Below, one piece after another: positions 48,569-60,756 of a stretch of DNA of 64,000 nt; positions within the stretch are counted from its first letter, which is position 1; every line of letters begins with the position of its first letter. The position numbers and the translations under genes are program-made. The stretch is taken from contig WPIO01000002.1 of assembly GCA_009760855.2 (NCBI GenBank), positions 4,434,001 to 4,498,000 on the forward strand, given 5' to 3'. The notes under the pieces are model-generated. The model saw nothing but the letters and a program-made list of their open reading frames with translations, was not told the DNA's origin and did not search any database. Source of the stretch: Cristatella mucedo (Eukaryota > Bryozoa > Phylactolaemata > Cristatellidae).

Positions 48569-49986
48569 TCGTGGATTGGTTGACTCATCATATATTGAAA
48601 CCTCACATCTTGCTAGCAAGTTCCAGTCTGGCTTTAGAGCTAATCACTCCACAGAGTCAGCATTGCTTAGGGTGTACAACGACCTACTTAAGAATGCAGG
48701 CATGGGTAGAGTGTCTCTGCTTGTTTTGCTCGATCTTTCGGCAGCTTTTGATACTATCGATCACAAAGTTTGTCTTGGGTGTCTCTCATCTCGCCTGGGA
48801 CTCACTGGCACTGCTATGCAATGGTTCAGGTCATATCTCAGTGGGAGACTCCAGAGTATCGACGTGAATGGACAAAGATCATGTGAAGTACCTCTGAAAT
48901 ATGGAGTACCTCAGGGCTCCGTGCTAGGTCCGGTTCTTTTCACGGTTTATACTCTCCCTCTTGCTGATGTGATTGCCAAGCACAATCTAGGTTTTCACTT
49001 CTATTGCTATATATGCGGATGACACTCAGTTATACTTTGGCTTTGATCCCTCCCAGCCTTCGAGCACCTCAAATTCATTCAACTCACTTGCTGCATGTAT
49101 TGATGACATCCGCACATGGATGGCAGCAAATTTTCTAAAACTAAATGATGATAAAACTAACTTACTAGTTACGGGCAAACCCAGTGTGATTAACAAATTG
49201 GAAAGGCTGACGCTCAAAATTGGCTCTGCCAGCATATCTCAAGTTGAATCAGCTCGAAATCTAGGTGTCATATTCCAAAGCGACCTCTCGTTAGACGACC
49301 ATATCAGCTCCACAGTCAAATCTGCCTATTTTCAGCTTCATAATATTGCTAAAATTCGGGCTTGTTTAGATAAGGATACCACGTCCAAGTTGCTCCATGC
49401 ATTCGTGACATCCCGTCTTGACTTCTGTAACTCACTGCTTACTGGCCTACCAGCATGTGCGATCAGGCGATTGCAGCTGGTGCAAAACCCACTCGCTCAC
49501 TTTTGGGTCACTTCATTCTTTGTCTACAGCCTATCTCTCAGATATAATTCTCCATCAGGCCAAGCATCGTAGCACCCGCTTTTCGGAATCCAACAGTCTA
49601 CAAATACCTTTTAAAAACCTCAAATCCTTTGGAGACCGTGCATTTAGTTCGTATGCTCCCAAAGCCTGGAACTCCCTCCCGACCTGCGTCAGAACATCCC
49701 CTGACCTGACCACATTTAAAAGGAACTTAAAAAACACACCTATTTTGGACAGCATTTAGTGGGTCCCTGTGATTCGTCCTTGATGTGCTTATGCGTGCTG
49801 ACACTGTGCATGCTGCCACTAACCTCATTTGCATGTTGACCCTGTGCATGTCACCCTCTAACCATGTTATTCATTCTGTTTGTTTTTCAAGCATGATATT
49901 ACTCACTATTCAATTCCCTCTTCCTTTGCAGCAAATGTAAAGCGCCTAGAGAGAGATTGAGCTCTCTGAGGGCGCTTTATCAAGTG

Positions 49987-50025
<39 letters not shown>
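48569..50025 (+). mobile_element. LINE copy with RT domain and long (ATT)n tail
   Basis: Plus-strand copy from the RT region ([40 protein letters not shown]) to the terminal motif gcgcctagagagagattgag and a tail of about twelve ATT units. Relative to sister copies it lacks roughly 100 bases near 49,487, removing the SAARLVC...DFKVLS block. Confidence 0.9.
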
Positions 50026-50694
50026 CCCGCAAGCTTCAATCTGCATTCAACAACCGAACTTGCACTTTATCTCGAAAACAAGCACGATCTTTTTAATGTT
50101 GCTATAGGTGCTTAACCTTGAGCATTTATACAAAAGCGAGCATTATAGAATGCTCGATATGTTCTTTAATTGTATTGTATAAACACTACTGAGAAGTATG
50201 GTACTAATCTTCGATCTTCGTGGAAGTATATTATTTTTTCTGATTTAGGTAATTCTGTTTGAAGCAATCCAAGTCTATGTGTTAACAGTTTTAAGTAAAA
50301 ATTTTAAAAATTTAGTAATTTATATGTATAACGCTAATAACTATTGATATAATGGGGGTATAATTTGGTCGAGAGAGCTATGTTTTGGCCTAGGCTAATA
50401 TATACCTAAGCATATAAATTGGCCCAGGTCCTAATATACCCGGTTTTAATCTATCTCGGGCCATTTTAACCCAGAATTACTTTAGCCTGGGATTATACTA
50501 CGGCCAGTTACACGGGAACCTACGCTGGAGGTCTGCCGGCCAGCTAATACGGTGTTGTTAAGCGTAAAAGGGTGAAATTTCTACTACGAAAACAGTTCCC
50601 ATAGCAGATAGTTTAAAATGGTAGCTTGCTGCTGTAGACCTAACGCCGTAAGCTCTTAACCTTAGCCATTCAAACCCGTACGCGATTTTTAAAA

Positions 50695-50765
50695 AGCACC
50701 CAACCCTAAACATTAAACTCAAAATTGTAAGTGCTAAACCTTAAATCTCAAACCATAAAGCGAAG
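50695..50765. repeat. degenerate CCCTAAA-like repeats
   Basis: Holds ccctaaa at 50,704-50,710 and variants (cattaaactc, gctaaaccttaaatctcaaa). It is the reverse-strand counterpart of 34,185-34,330 and also touches a (TA)n run. Confidence 0.45.
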
Positions 50766-50768
50766 AGA

Positions 50769-50789
50769 TCATTCTGAAAGTGATTTTTA

Positions 50790-50827
<38 letters not shown>

Positions 50828-50871
50828 TAAAAATCTCTCAGAATGACCTATATATATATATATTCACATAC

Positions 50872-50920
<49 letters not shown>
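50769..50920. repeat. palindrome with (TA)n core, then more (TA)n
   Basis: The left arm tcattctgaaagtgattttt (50,769) pairs with aaaaatctctcagaatga ending at 50,846, with a two-base difference, around (TA)n. A second (TA)n run lies at 50,876-50,920. Confidence 0.8.
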
Positions 50921-50922
<2 letters not shown>

Positions 50923-50937
50923 AGTATGCGAAATATT

Positions 50938-51152
50938 GTGGACTCGCTGAGCCGTCGTAGAAATACTATGCTATACATAAATTTACACGTTTATTACTCG
51001 TTACGTTCTGTTCGTACTCGTTACGTTTTGTTACTCCCGGAAATAATAGCCACAAAAGACAACGCTGCGCTATCTTGCCGCGTGACGGAAAGATGCCATC
51101 TTGCCGCGTGACGAAACGACGGGTTTTGTCGCTTGAATTAGTAAAGATAATA
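50938..51152 (+). repeat. repeat C, second copy
   Basis: A longer copy of the repeat at 45,783 with an internal duplication (cgttacgttctgttcgtact) and a doubled atcttgccgcgtgacg at 51,073-51,112. Confidence 0.5.
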
Positions 51153-51159
51153 GTACAAA

Positions 51160-52069
51160 AATAATAGTAATACATTTCCTATAGCACCCTCAGAGAACTC
51201 AGTCTCTTTCTAGGCACTTTAGATTTGCTGCAAAGGTAGCACGATCGAACGGTTTGTGGTACCATGCTCAATAAACAACAAGAGTAACATGGTTAGTGGC
51301 GACATGCACAGGGTCAGCATGCAAGCTTGGTTAGTGGTAGCAAGCACAGTGTCAGCACGCATAAACACGTACAGGTCGAATCACAGGGATCCACTAAATG
51401 CTGTGATGAACAGATGCGTTTTTAATTTCTTTTTAAATGTGGTCAAGTCAAGATATGTCATGACGCAAGTCGGGAGTGAGTTCCGGGCTTTTGGAGCATG
51501 AGAACAAAAGGCGCGGTCTCAAAAAAATTTTAGGCTTGTACGAGATATAGGTAAGCTGTTAGATTCCGAAAAGCGGGCGGTACAATGCTTGGCCTGGTTG
51601 GAGAGTAGATCTGATAGGTAGGCTGGAGTTGAAGAATGAACGGACCTAAATGTGAGTGGCAAAACATTTAAGTCGATGCACTGCTTGACTGGAAACCAGT
51701 GCAGGTCGGCGAGAAGTGGTGTGGCGTGGCAACTACGACGCTCACGACAGACAAGCCTAGTTGCAGTTTTGTACCAGCTGTAAGAGCCTGATTGCACAGG
51801 CCGGTAGATCAGCAAGCAGTGAGTTAAAGAGGTCAAGACGGAATGCCACAAATGCATGGACCAATTTAGATGTGGTATCCCTGTCTAAGCAAGCCCAAAT
51901 TTTATCAACGTTATGTAGCTGAAAGTAGGCAGACTTGACTTTGGTTGTGATGAGATCATATATTGAAAGGTCACTTTGGAGCAGGTTATCTGGATTTCGT
52001 ACAGATTCAACAGGAGATATGCTGGCAGAGCCGATCGTGAGAATTAACCGTTTCAATTTCTGAACCACT
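51160..52069 (-). mobile_element. LINE copy, left half of a head-to-head pair
   Basis: A degenerate AAT tail at 51,160-51,173 is followed by the 3' region and C-terminal region, ending at 52,069. A plus-strand copy starts 14 bases later, so two LINE copies face each other with their truncated 5' ends together. Confidence 0.8.
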
Positions 52070-52082
52070 TATGTACAAGTAC

Positions 52083-53251
52083 TGAGCTTGGTCCGCTTCT
52101 TTTCATAACTTACACTCTCCCTCCGATCGCCGATGCGATCGCCAAGCACAATCTAAGCTTTCACGTCTATGCAGATGACACAGGCAGCTGCATTCGTGCT
52201 TTGATCCTCCCAACCTTCCAGGACGTCAAATTCTCTTAATTTCCTGGCTGCCCGTATTTCTGACATCCACACACGGATAGAGACACAATTTCTCAAATTG
52301 AATTATGCTTAAGTCAAATTACTAGCTATCGGAAAACCAAGTGAAACTCAGACATTGGAGATCCTACTGCTCAAAATCGGCTCTGCCAGCAAATCTCCAG
52401 GGTCATCTGAATGAAATGTAGATGTTCTATTCCAAAGTGACCGATCACTAGACGAGCACACATTAGCTATACAATTAAGCCTGCCAACTTTCAGCGACGT
52501 GATTTTGCAAATATTCGAGCCTGTCTAGACAGGGATAGTACATGCTAAATGTAAATTTAAATTATTACATGCATTTATGACATCCTGTCTCGGTCTCTGC
52601 AACTTGCTGCTTGCTGGTCTACCGGCCCGTGCAATCAGGCACTTACAGCGGGTGCAAAACCTGTCGTGAGAGTCGCAGTGGCCACATTACACATACCACT
52701 TTTCGCGACCTGCACTGGCTCCCAGTCAAGCAACGTATCGACTTCAAGGTTCTCTAACTCTAACTTTTAGGTCCCTTCATTCTTCGGCTCCAGCCTACCT
52801 ATCAGATCTACTCCCCCAACCAGCCTAAGCATCGTACCACCCGCTTTTCGGAATCTAATCGTTTACCTATACCCCGTACGAATCTCAAATCCTTTGGAGA
52901 TCGTGCCTTTAGTTCGTATGCTCCCAAAGACTAGAACTCGCTTCCGACTTGCGTCGCGGCATCCCATGATTTGACCATATTTAAAAAGCAACTGAAAACG
53001 CATCTATTTTTCACAGTACCTATTTGGTCCACGTGATTCGTCCTGTATGTGCCGGCACTGTGCCTGCTGCCACAAACCATACTTGCATTCTGGCCCTGTG
53101 CATGTCACCCCTAACCATGTTATCCTTGTTGTTTATTGAGCATGCTACCACTAACCATTCGAACGTGCTTCCTATGCATCAAATGTAAAGTGCCTAGAAA
53201 GAGATTGATTTCTCCGAGGGTGCCATATTAAATGCACAGTTATTATTATTA
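52083..53251 (+). mobile_element. LINE copy, right half of a head-to-head pair
   Basis: Starts in the RT region (ggtccgcttcttttcataac, then gcagatgacac for motif C) and runs to agtgcctagaaagagattga and a TTATTATTATT tail at about 53,240-53,251. Many substitutions break every frame. Confidence 0.8.
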
Positions 53252-53299
53252 TGACTGCTGTTCCTCGGTTGATATTGTTCCGCTTGCATCAACAGGCAA

Positions 53300-53455
53300 G
53301 TCTCCCGCAGAGATAGACTCTAAGCCAATGCAGTGCTGTGTCAGCGATTCACAGGCGAGATAGATGAGAGGCGCTCGAAGAGGCCTCGTTGATCAGTAAA
53401 ATCAGACGCTGCCGAAAGTTCTAGCATAACAAGCAGAGAGACTCTACTCGGGCAT
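53300..53455 (-). mobile_element. short LINE fragment
   Basis: A degenerate piece of the RT motif A region on the minus strand (gattcacaggcgag, gaggcgctcga, gctgccgaaag, gagactctac). Confidence 0.5.
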
Positions 53456-53659
53456 TTGAGCTTATTATGCTCTGGAGGCCACGGGGCCGTTGGTGTTCAG
53501 CGTGGCTGCTTTTGAACGCCTCCGTTGCTGTGAAATATACTTATCTACGTAATTTTATACGGTCTTGTCAGGTTAAAATACGTGCGCTCTTCGTTGCTCA
53601 AGTACTAATGTTGGTATGCCTGCTAATGCTAATGTTGGTATGCCTGCTAGCATTGGTGC

Positions 53660-53815
53660 TGTCCCTACAAGTCGCTAGCTTTAATACAAGGTTGTCACTA
53701 GTATTCGCCGCGAGTCGGCTGGGACCAGCACCGTTATGAGCGCGGTGTTTTTTGGCCTAATTCAGCCAGGACGTGGAAGTACCATGCTTGTAACAACATT
53801 ACTGTCTCTATCAGA
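53660..53815 (+). repeat. repeat E, second copy
   Basis: Diverged copy of the repeat at 46,455. Just before it, gctaatgttggtatgcctgc occurs in tandem (53,605-53,655). Confidence 0.45.
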
Positions 53816-54309
53816 ATATTAATTATGAATAGTAACTTGACCAGAGCGATACCGGAACAACCTGTATAAGCAGCCTCGCTTTAGTCAGAGGCAATCTAAA
53901 TCGGCGGAAGCGTCCTTTCTTGAGGGTCAGATAGCGTTGGCGCAGTGCGGTCGTTGGTAGCTAGGACTGCGTCTCGTTAAAGCGCTATTATCTGAGACCG
54001 AGGGCGAGTAAACCTTTAAGGATCGTCGATGCCAGTGTTAAGCAGCAAAGCAAGCGTGCGTCATTATAATCTCGTTTCATCGTTATATCTGCTGCCAACT
54101 ATTTCTGCTGTCCGTCGATGGCGGTCGCGTAATTACATGCTGATTGTCTTCAAGGGTGCAATCGCACGGTTCGCGGCGCCGCCGCACCGCTACCGAGTGC
54201 GTTAGCGTTGCGGCGGTGCCCTACCGCCAGGGCGGTAATGGTAATTTTGCATCAGCGTGTAGCGCGCTTGCGTATTATCGACTTGCCGCCAAGTGGCAGC
54301 GACACACCG

Positions 54310-54640
54310 TCCACCCTCGCTCCTTTGCCTGCTCCTCCTCCTTCCTCTGCTGCTCCTCATCCTCTTCCTCCTGCTCTTCTTTACTCTCCTGACTTCGTCC
54401 TTCTCTTTCGCCTCCTCGCCCTACCCATCCTCATCCTGGTCATCATCCTCCTTTCCTCCTCCATATCCTTCTCCTTCCCCTCCTCCTCCTCCACCGCCTG
54501 TCTTCGCTCTTTACTCATCCACATCTTCCTTCCCCTCATCCCGCTCCTCGTCCCCCTCCTACTCCGCCTTCTCCTACTCCTCCTCCTCCTCCTTTTCTCA
54601 TCCTCCTCCTCCTCCTCCTCCTCCGCCTTCTCGTACATCC
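54310..54640. repeat. long polypyrimidine tract, (CTC/TCC)n-like
   Basis: About 330 bases almost entirely of C and T on the plus strand with a triplet bias (ctcctcctcc). Frames across it give Ser/Leu/Pro-rich nonsense, so no gene is called. Confidence 0.85.
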
Positions 54641-54689
54641 TTCTCCTCAGATCTCACGCCGATCGCGATTTAATACAATTATCGATTAT

Positions 54690-54835
54690 AATACGATATA
54701 ATATATATATATATATATAATAATATAATATAATATAATATATATATATATATATAATATATAATATAATATAATATATATAATATAATATAATATATAT
54801 AATATATAATATATCGATTATAATACAATAATCGA
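54690..54835. repeat. (TA)n / TATAA-rich tract
   Basis: ATATA runs alternate with ataatataat words, between two copies of tatcgattataata (about 54,679 and 54,810). Confidence 0.85.
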
Positions 54836-56029
54836 TTTAATACACCCCCCCCCGCGAAAAGTGACTCTGAAGTGACGTGCAGCAGGAGTGCGGCCCAGAA
54901 CGCCCCTTTAGTCCCCTTTGTGCGGCTCTCAGGTTTTCCAATAAGGGATAGCAGTCCTTACGAGAGATAGTGTCTAGAAGCTTGTCTGCTGCATGCGAGC
55001 ATCCATTTTCAAGTGCTCACGACCCAGGCTTTCTGCTGATGCCAGATTCTCATCGTAAGAGTTTACCGAGAAAACGATTGCCGAACTGTATTAGTTATTT
55101 TATTTTTCGCCGCAATGCTAAATAGAAAAATAGGAAATACATGGCTCATAGCACACGATAATTCAGTTTTTATAGTAAATTTAAAAGAAGCTTAGGCGGA
55201 AGTATGCCTGCTCTCGGCTCGCTAAACTGCTGACCGAATGTGCCGCCCTCTCGGGAGACGCTAAGTGCGCACTTAAACTGGCCAGGCGGCGATCGTTCTG
55301 AGCGATGGACGCTGCGCATTTTCGCCGCACCTACTTTTCTCCGACGCATTGCTGAGGCTACGGCGTGCGCCAACGTGCTTATGAGACCGACTCAGAATGT
55401 ACAACCTCGGAGCAGCCCCAGTGCAGCACAGCGAGTCGTCCGTCGTATATGACCGGCCTGCCTTGCAGCAGTTAGTCGCGACGGCGTTGCTTTATGAGGG
55501 CGGCTTCCATCAATCCTTACGAATGCGTGTGTGCTCAGGGCTGGCTAATTTTGCCGACGTAATGGCATAATTCAGAAGCAGTTCCCAATTTCGCTTGTCA
55601 CCATTAAATTTGACTTCCGGCTCAGCTACTTATTAATCAATGGAAAAAGTAGTTTGTTAACATTCAGTATATAAAAATATATATTTACTTATATTTACCA
55701 GCATTAATACCTCAGTATGCCGACGCCTTTGGCTTTATGTACTACGTGTGACGCCAATCCAGGCGATTCACTTCCCGATCAAAAAATTGAAAATCATAAA
55801 TTCTTTTCAAAGCTGGAAATCAGGTATCTGTCGGCAAAAAAATGTAATTTCTCTATAAAATATGAAAATGCCTATACAGGCAGAACTTGAGTTCGCAATG
55901 GTTGAATGATGGCAATACGGCTGAGCATTAAAAGCTGACAGATCGCCAACGATACTAGCAAAGCAATCGTGACAGCGATGTTCAGCATCGGTACAAAACG
56001 GCGGGCCCCCAAACTTCCAAGCTGTTAGC

Positions 56030-56190
56030 GGCAGTCACGCAATTGTAAGGAGCTTGCACGTCGCCGCGCAGGCTGTGGGTTCGAATCCTGCATCTGGCGC
56101 TTCTTTCATTACAGTCAGGCCGATGGCCACTGAAGCTCTTCTGCCGCCATAGAAATGAGGCTGTTGAGGAGACTAACCGCTACATACTTT
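56030..56190 (+). mobile_element. SINE A-related, old copy
   Basis: Has a clear B box gggttcgaatcctgcat, and a diverged body ending ccatagaaatgaggctgttg. The head resembles a tRNA less than in other copies, and may be a separate subfamily. Confidence 0.5.
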
Positions 56191-56199
56191 AAAAACAGC

Positions 56200-58380
56200 G
56201 AAGCAACCTCCAGCCACCTGAGCCGATGTTACGCTGGGAGTTTCCATAAACAACTGAAAGTCCAAGCGACGTTCGGCTCGCTGGCGGCAGCCATTCATCT
56301 CTCACAATGAAGAAAACGTGAAGAGAAGGCGGCTAAAAAAGTTCCACCTCATGGATCGACATCTCGCAAGGAAGCGTCATTTTCAGCATCCAGAGAGAAG
56401 ATGTCGTCGTAGCGCAGAAATACGCAAGCGAACTTCGTAGTCTGCTACCTTTAGAGCAAAGCGTCTGCCAGTTAATAGCGTCTCAACGAAAGAAGGGATC
56501 GGCTGTCGCGAGAGGATCCGAGAAAAATAGGAAGCCGCAGGAATTTGTGCTGGAGTTTGGCGAGAAAACGCGACCGCGCTACGACTATAAATAAGCAACA
56601 GGAGCAGCGCTGACCAAGCCGCTCGAATAGGTGCATCCACCAGGATGCACTCGGGAAATGAGAGTCTCATTGCGCTACGGCGCCCGCTGCTCCTTCCGTC
56701 ACTGGACCTTCTTCTTTCCTCCTCCCCCCTCCGCATATCCCTCCGCGTTTTAGCAGCGTCGGCATCCGTTACAACTCACAGCACGGGCGCAGTGCCAATT
56801 TGCACCGGCCGATTGCCGAAGAGGGCGCCCAGAATTTCCTCCGCTGAAACGGTTTCCTGTTCGCAGCGAAAGGCGACTGACTGCATGCGATGGCCCTCGG
56901 TAAAAACCGGAAGTACGAAAGCCGGCGCTAGCTCAGCGACCGGTAGCGGCGAGCCGCTGCCGACGTTTGCCCAGGGGGATTCAATTGCCGCAGGCAGTGC
57001 ACTTCGCGTCGCCTTCTAATCTGCCCGTGATCGGATTGCGGCGGCAACAGGCGCAGATGGCAGCATAGAAATAGTACCGTCGGCGGGTCCGCTTTTTCAG
57101 CGCTCATTAGACGGCGGCGCTGCTTCGCTTTCGCTGACAGGTGAGCGGCGGTGCAGTGCACGTCCCGTCCGTCACGGGTAAGGCCAATCGGCCGAGCGCT
57201 GCCCGGGACAGCCGGTACGATAGTAAAGCCAGCCGCCACACTCGCCGGCGGCTCGCAACGAGCCGCCGGCAAGTCCGATCGGAAGCTCCGAAGCGAAGCG
57301 CCGCTTGGGGATTTCGCTCTTGCGGGTGTTTTCCGAGACTTCCAGCGACGCCGGAGAAGGCTCTTCGGAAAAGCGGCCGTCTTCGCTGCCGCTCGAAGGA
57401 CAGTCGCGACGCCGATAGGGCAGGACAGTGTTCGAGTTGGCTCCACACTCGCAGCTGGCCCGGCTAAGGCGACCCTGGGAGCAAGGGCGGTAGTTGCGGG
57501 CGCCCGATCGGCGCCCGATTGGCGGCTAGCGTGGCCTGGCGGCAATGGCCGCCATGTTCGCGCATCGCGTCGTTTTCTTTCGCAGCGTCAGTTGTGGAGC
57601 GCGCAGACACAACAAGTAGGTCCGGTTGGCATAAGAGCCGCTGTCACAATCAAAAGCCTTTTTTTAGCGTACATACCAAAACGCGCGAGCCCGAAGCCGC
57701 CGCCAGCTTCCGAGGTATGCGGGCGTAGGGTAGGAGCCGAAGGGCCAGCTCCTTCTTGTGGACAGACCCGGAAAGATATGTCGGTCTTCGTCGGACCGCC
57801 TAGTCGCCCGACCCATCCTTAAGCCTCCTTATGACCGGCTACCTCTGGCAAGGTCGAGGTTGGGCCAATCGAGGGCTTCGTTACAGTGGCGTTCGGCTTC
57901 CACTTCTGGACAAAACCAGGACGCAAACGAGCGCTCGTGACGGTGCTGGACACGGCCTTCGCGCGACAATGTGCCCTTGAGTTGCGCACATTGAGCTGTT
58001 GGTGCAGCACTAATACACGCAGGTAAGCCGACAGTAGTGGAACGTGGCAGCGGCGTAAAGCGCCCATACCTTAAAATAACAAGTCCGTATCCGTATCACA
58101 GATCATAGACAAGCATATTCGACAGCAGCGAAGGGTTACAGACGTTCAGAAGCAGCCAAGGCATACCGACACGGCTCAGTAGCATAGAGCTCAAATCAGC
58201 TCAAATGCCGAGGCCAAATTCGGAAACACGTCTAATTGTCCGTCTCATGGCGTCGACTTCTATGCTGCCTCGGCGATAGATTACGGCATAATCGGTTCCT
58301 AGCCGCTACAATTCAGGAACCGGGAGCGATGGATACCAATCATAGTCTGGCTGATTTACGTAACAAGCCACTGCTTTACT
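56200..58380. other. GC-rich island, no gene defended
   Basis: From about 56.6 to 58.0 kb both strands have long frames (223 codons plus strand 57,151-57,822; 205 codons minus strand 56,928-57,545) of Arg/Ala/Ser/Pro-rich composition that overlap each other. No motif decides between them. A promoter or 5' exon is possible. Confidence 0.35.
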
Positions 58381-58523
58381 TCGCTGGTTTGGCCCAGTGG
58401 TTAACGCGCTCGCCCCAGCCGAGGTCAAGGTATGTGATGTCCGAGGCCGTGAGGTCAAGCCCCATAGCTTAGGTGAAACACCTGAATAGAGATTAGGTTC
58501 TCTTAGGGTACTATATAAGTGAA
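58381..58523 (+). mobile_element. SINE B
   Basis: Starts gctggtttggcccagtggtt and ends tagagattaggttctcttag followed by ggtactatataagtgaattt; a (TA)n tract follows directly. Confidence 0.75.
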
Positions 58524-58528
58524 TTTGA

Positions 58529-58531
58529 TAT

Positions 58532-58563
<32 letters not shown>

Positions 58564-58569
58564 TGTATA

Positions 58570-58611
<42 letters not shown>
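58529..58611. repeat. (TA)n microsatellite
   Basis: TA units with a few TG and CT interruptions directly after a SINE B copy. Confidence 0.9.
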
Positions 58612-58614
<3 letters not shown>

Positions 58615-59349
58615 CATAGTGTGTCCACACGAGTGAGGTCGCAGAAGGCCAAAGCGAAGACAGTCGCGGGAACCTCACGGATACTTTGCCTTTTAGGAAG
58701 TAACGCTATCTGCTTGTCACCTGCCGTCCTGCTTCGTTGTAGCGTCATTCCAGCTGCAGCCGCGGTGTAGAAAAAATCGTAAAGCAGTCTCCGATCGTAG
58801 CCGATGGCGCATTCGACAGCTCGAAGTTCTACATCTGATCGCAGAGAGTGCGATTGACGCTACAGTACCGCAGTAAAAAGTCTGCGTTTTCTGGCGGCAC
58901 CTTTCACGTGCCCCAGAAATCACTAGTAGCGCGGGAACTGCCCCGCGGTCGGGCTTTGTCGATGGGTTAGCGGTCAACTTGGACTTCTCGGCGACTTCTG
59001 TCACCATCTCCTGCCTCAAAATCTTGTTCTCATAGCGCTTCCAGTTCGCTATAGACAGCTACTGTCGCGGAATTCTTTGCCGATTTTCCTGTTATGTTCC
59101 CCAATAATCCTTTTTAGAAACGAGGAAGAGGGCCTTGGTGGTTATTAGTATTGGTCAGTTGTCGATTGCTTCCGTCTATCTTAGGAATAATAAGAATAAT
59201 AATAAAAAACGAATATAGTGCCGCAAGCGAACCAAATCTATTTCTAAGCAATTTAAATATGCTGAAAAGGAAAAATGCCAATCGAATATACCCATGCACT
59301 TTTTTGGAGACATACGCTAGCGACAGATAATTATAAATAACTACAAATG

Positions 59350-59600
59350 TAATTTATTTTCGCAGCGCCTTAAGAGAACTTTCTCTCTATTTATGAGCTT
59401 CACAAATGCCACTGGGATCGAGCCCATGGCTATACAAAACTCTCCTGCGTAACACCCACATGGTCTTTATGACTTTGTGGAGTTACTGACGGAGATACAT
59501 TATTATTATTATAATCATTATTATGGCCTTGATCATCAAATAAATTCACCTTGACCTTGTTCGAGACCAATACCTTAACTACTGGGCTAAACCAGCCCTC
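59350..59600 (-). mobile_element. SINE B split by another repeat
   Basis: The 3' part (gcgccttaagagaacttt to gggatcgagcccatggc, 59,350-59,430) and the 5' part (cttgttcgagaccaatacct to ctgggctaaaccagc, about 59,529-59,600) are separated by the unclassified repeat F. The word atggc on both sides (59,426-59,430 and 59,523-59,527) looks like a target-site duplication. Confidence 0.72.
59431..59522 (+). repeat. repeat F copy inserted in SINE B
   Basis: The 3' 90 bases of repeat F (tatacaaaactctcctgcgt, ggtctttatgactttgtgga) with an ATTATTATTATAATC tail, flanked by atggc on both sides. It shows that the repeat is or was mobile. Confidence 0.65.
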
Positions 59601-60024
59601 GGACTAGCCCAGGATGAGGTAGATTCGCGAGTTTTAGCTAATTTTGAATGCCATAAAATTAGGAATGGACATGATGTCGGGTGGTGATACGTTCCAGGCT
59701 TTGGGAGCAAAGCAACGGAAGGGGGTCTATACCTACCCGCTCCACAGAGCATTTGCTCTGTCCGAGTGAATTTTACCTGTGTGCCATTTTGCCTGACTAA
59801 TCTGTGCATGTCGTGTCTAGAGACAGTAGCGACATGCTTTTGTATAGCTCTAGTGAGTTTCTCTGTTTTCCTTTGTGCTTTAAATATCTGTGCATGACTA
59901 TGTGCACGTTATTAATCCTGGGATCATACTTACCAGCGTCAGCGAGCGTCTTCTTATGTGCTTTTGCATGCTTTTCTGGACACGTCACCGTGTTTGAGAG
60001 TAACGATTGGTGATTGCAACTCGT

Positions 60025-60205
60025 GAGCCTCGATGGCACACTAGGTAAGGCGGTTGCCCTTCTTGACCTCGGTTCCGGGGTCGTGGGCTCGAATTCCGTG
60101 GTGGGAGATCCTTTATTGCCGCTGCAAGCGGTGGGGATAGCCTTTAAGACTCTTCTACCGCTATAAAAAAGAGGCTATTAGATCAGCTAGTTTTTTTAGT
60201 TTTGT
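60025..60205 (+). mobile_element. SINE A (tRNA-derived)
   Basis: Complete: gcacactaggtaaggcggtt, B box gggctcgaattcc, body and cgctataaaaaagaggct. It is followed at 60,215-60,262 by a second end resembling the LINE/SINE B tail (tagagattaagttccctgag). Confidence 0.82.
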
Positions 60206-60284
60206 TGCAGCGAGTTGTAAAGCATTTGAGTAGAGATTAAGTTCCCTGAGGGTGGCATACAAAAGTGATGGGTGCTCTGCGCCA

Positions 60285-60755
60285 ATTAGTAAGAATTGGT
60301 CTAAAGTGGTGGTCTTGACGTTTAAGACAGATACGACTAGCTACTGAGTGTGGCACCAACTGTAAGAGTCTTATTTTACAGGCATGAAGACTCGCAAGTA
60401 GCTAGTTACAGACATCCGTCGAGAACGGATGTCGCAAAGCCATGGACCAACATGGATGTGGTATCCCTGTTCAAGAAGGGCTGAACTTTTTCGATGTTAA
60501 GTAGCTAAAAACCGGCAGACTTGACTGTGGAGCTGATGCGTCAGTCTAGTGAAAGGTCCCATTTGAACAGTAAGTCCAGATTTCGTGTAGATGCTACAGG
60601 AAACATTCTGGCGGAGTCCATTTTAAAACATGCTTTTTCCAATTCTGAGTAACGCGAGATTTCTCTTTTACTAGTAAATTAGTTTTTATTATCATTCAAG
60701 TTGAGAAAGTTTGCTGACATCCGATTTCGAATATCAGCAAAACATGCAGCTCTCT
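60285..60755 (-). mobile_element. degenerate LINE internal fragment
   Basis: Follows the LINE order in minus orientation: ggcaccaactgtaagagtct, ccatggaccaacatggatgt, cttgactgtggagctgatg. It is followed directly by the tail of another LINE copy. Confidence 0.6.
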
Positions 60756-60756
60756 T

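Noticed and set aside
54208-54720. 170-codon Leu/Ser/Pro-rich ORF resembling a membrane protein
   Set aside because: It is the polypyrimidine tract translated; every frame across it is open and biased.
59579-59809. Another LINE remnant around gttccaggctttgggagc
   Set aside because: Similarity is limited to one short phrase shared with the LINE; too little to call.
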